From Gammaproteobacteria bacterium (GTDB lineage Bacteria; Pseudomonadota; Gammaproteobacteria; GCA-001735895): 7,287 nt of DNA. This document shows, piece after piece, positions 6,314-7,287 of this stretch. The position numbers were made by a program, and so were the translations under genes. The stretch covers positions 1 through 7,287 of the forward strand of contig JAASSH010000097.1 of NCBI GenBank assembly GCA_021767985.1. The letters are read 5' to 3'. The notes beneath the pieces were generated by a model. The model ran no database searches and was not told where the DNA came from. It was given only the letters and a program-made list of their open reading frames with translations. The stretch's first letter is position 1; every line of letters begins with the position of its first letter.

Positions 6314-6339
6314 CGGGGCCCCGACTCAACCTGTTTCCA

Positions 6340-6374
6340 GGCGCTGCGCAGCTGCACCTGCTGGCGCCGGTTTT
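6340..6374 (+). terminator. Weak candidate terminator after the TPR gene
   Basis: GGCGC (6340-6344) pairs with GCGCC (6364-6368), and the inner CAGC (6349-6352) pairs with GCTG (6360-6363) around a seven-base loop, leaving a four-base bulge. A short TTTT run follows at 6371-6374. The stem is interrupted and the T-run is short, so this is only a possible intrinsic terminator between the TPR gene and nudC. Confidence 0.25.
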
Positions 6375-6403
6375 ACCGTCCTTTGGTCTTTACGGAGATT
6401 TCG

Positions 6404-6443
6404 GCTAGCGCTAGTTGGTGAGCAATTCATGATAAGCTAGCGC
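6404..6443. repeat. GCTAGCGC direct repeats and a CTAGCGCTAG palindrome upstream of nudC
   Basis: The octamer GCTAGCGC occurs at 6404-6411 and again at 6436-6443, with copies starting 32 bases apart. The first copy is part of a perfect ten-base palindrome, CTAGCGCTAG, at 6405-6414. The second copy ends one base before the nudC GTG codon. The repeats are seen directly. A role as a regulator site is inferred from position only. Confidence 0.45.
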
Positions 6444-6444
6444 G

Positions 6445-7287
6445 GTGATTTACTATCGTGAGTTAATGCTCGACCGGGCCAGCGAAGCGCGCAAGGATCG
6501 AGCCTGGTTGGAGCAGCAGTGGGAACGGCGACACTGTCGCGTTTTTGTTTTACGAAACGACAAGAGCCTGATGCGCTGGCGCGATCGCGACGCCGACCAG
6601 CCTGAAGTCGTTCATGTCGCGCAAACTGAAATCCTGGAACTTGCACCTGAAATCGATCAACTGGTGTTCCTCGGCCTGGACGATTCGGGCCCGATGTTTG
6701 CGCTCGATGTGTCGCACCACCACGACGATACGCTGTCCACGCTAGTCAGCGACAGCGAATTCATCGATTTACGCGACGTCGGCTGGCTGCTGGACAAGCA
6801 GCAGGCGGCCCAGCTCGCCTACGCGCGCGGACTGCTGTTCTGGAATCGAAACCATCGTTATTGTGGAATCTGCGGCAGCCCCACCCGCAGCGAAAACGGT
6901 GGGCACATGAGACGCTGCAGCAACGGCGACTGCGGGCGCATGCATTTCCCTCGCACCGATCCGGCGGTCATTATGCTGGTGGAGGATCGCTCGAATCCCT
7001 GCGCCCCGCGCTGCCTGCTGGCGCGTAATTCACGATTTCCGAGCCGCATGATGTCGACCCTGGCCGGGTTTGTCGATCCGTTGGAGAGTCTCGAGGAAAC
7101 GGTGGCGCGCGAGGTTTACGAAGAATGTGGAATTCGTGTGGGTAACATTGAGTACCAGGCATCGCAACCCTGGCCGTTTCCGTCGTCGATCATGCTGGGT
7201 TTCCGGGCGCAGGCGGAAACCGTGGACATCAGGGTGGACGGCGTCGAAATCGAGGAAGCTTACTGGTTTGGCGTGGAGCAGCTCAGG
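6445..7287 (+). CDS. nudC: NADH pyrophosphatase / NAD-cap hydrolase NudC (3' end outside the window)
   Basis: The frame is open for 281 residues to the window edge; full-length relatives are usually near 300, so only a short tail is missing. NudC hydrolyses NAD(H) to NMN(H) and AMP in the cytosol and can remove NAD caps from RNA. An N-terminal domain (1-135, with LDRAS at 9-13) precedes a zinc ribbon with C140-x2-C143 and C158-x4-C163. The Nudix domain follows with PRTDPAVIMLV (169-179). The Nudix box is perfect: G208, E214, R222-E223, E226-E227 and G229. The NudC-specific SQPWPFP motif sits at 240-246. An in-frame TAA at 6433-6435 limits the start to GTG 6445 or ATG 6466. GTG is preferred because relatives have several residues before the LDR motif, but neither has a strong ribosome site (GTGAG at 6458-6462 lies only three bases before the ATG). 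It follows the TPR gene by 131 bp. Confidence 0.95.
   Translation, partial: MIYYRELMLDRASEARKDRAWLEQQWERRHCRVFVLRNDKSLMRWRDRDADQPEVVHVAQTEILELAPEIDQLVFLGLDDSGPMFALDVSHHHDDTLSTLVSDSEFIDLRDVGWLLDKQQAAQLAYARGLLFWNRNHRYCGICGSPTRSENGGHMRRCSNGDCGRMHFPRTDPAVIMLVEDRSNPCAPRCLLARNSRFPSRMMSTLAGFVDPLESLEETVAREVYEECGIRVGNIEYQASQPWPFPSSIMLGFRAQAETVDIRVDGVEIEEAYWFGVEQLR

Noticed and set aside
6314..6323. Perfect palindrome CGGGGCCCCG right after the TPR stop
   Set aside because: It has no loop and no T-run, so it cannot act as an intrinsic terminator; a ten-base GC palindrome can occur by chance.

Overview
This window holds eight protein-coding genes packed tightly on both strands. No RNA genes, insertion sequences, CRISPR arrays or phage genes were recognised. 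The DNA is moderately GC-rich. The gene types point to a gammaproteobacterium: a long PpnN (YgdH)-type nucleosidase with both flanking domains, a PIN-PhoH fusion, and a zinc-ribbon NudC. No 16S or other decisive marker is present, so genus cannot be given. The region looks like ordinary chromosome with housekeeping and accessory metabolic genes. I do not see a convincing new multi-gene system.

Layout. (1) Positions 2-385 (+): the C-terminal part of an EamA/DMT-type membrane transporter, cut by the left edge. (2) 439-876 (-): a small single-domain MOSC protein. (3) 911-2287 (-): ppnN, 34 bp upstream of the MOSC gene on the same strand, so the two are probably one transcript that converges on the transporter gene. 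(4) 2288-2344: a 57-bp divergent spacer whose centre is a symmetric -10-like element, a good candidate for a shared bidirectional promoter. (5) 2345-2956 (+): an uncharacterised 203-residue protein with a small N-terminal domain, a Pro/Ala linker and repeated IAPVG motifs. (6) 2953-4371 (-): a PIN-PhoH ATPase whose stop codon overlaps that of gene 5 in a shared CTAG. (7) 4372-4599: a 228-bp divergent spacer with GC-rich palindromes. (8) 4600-5796 (+): a class III (CaiB/BaiF) CoA-transferase. (9) 5855-6313 (+): an exported TPR protein. (10) 6445-7287 (+): nudC, which runs off the right edge.

Functional links. PpnN splits nucleoside monophosphates into base and ribose 5-phosphate. NudC hydrolyses NAD(H) to NMN(H) plus AMP and can remove NAD caps from RNA. 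PIN-PhoH proteins couple an RNase fold to an ATPase. A theme of nucleotide and RNA turnover is therefore present, but the genes lie in separate transcription units and the link is only suggestive. The CoA-transferase substrate cannot be told from sequence, and neither neighbour supplies a pathway.

The points most worth a second look are the symmetric divergent promoter, the four-base CTAG stop-stop overlap, the repeat architecture of the 203-residue protein, the CTAG-rich repeats in front of nudC, and the cysteine pair at the end of the TPR protein.
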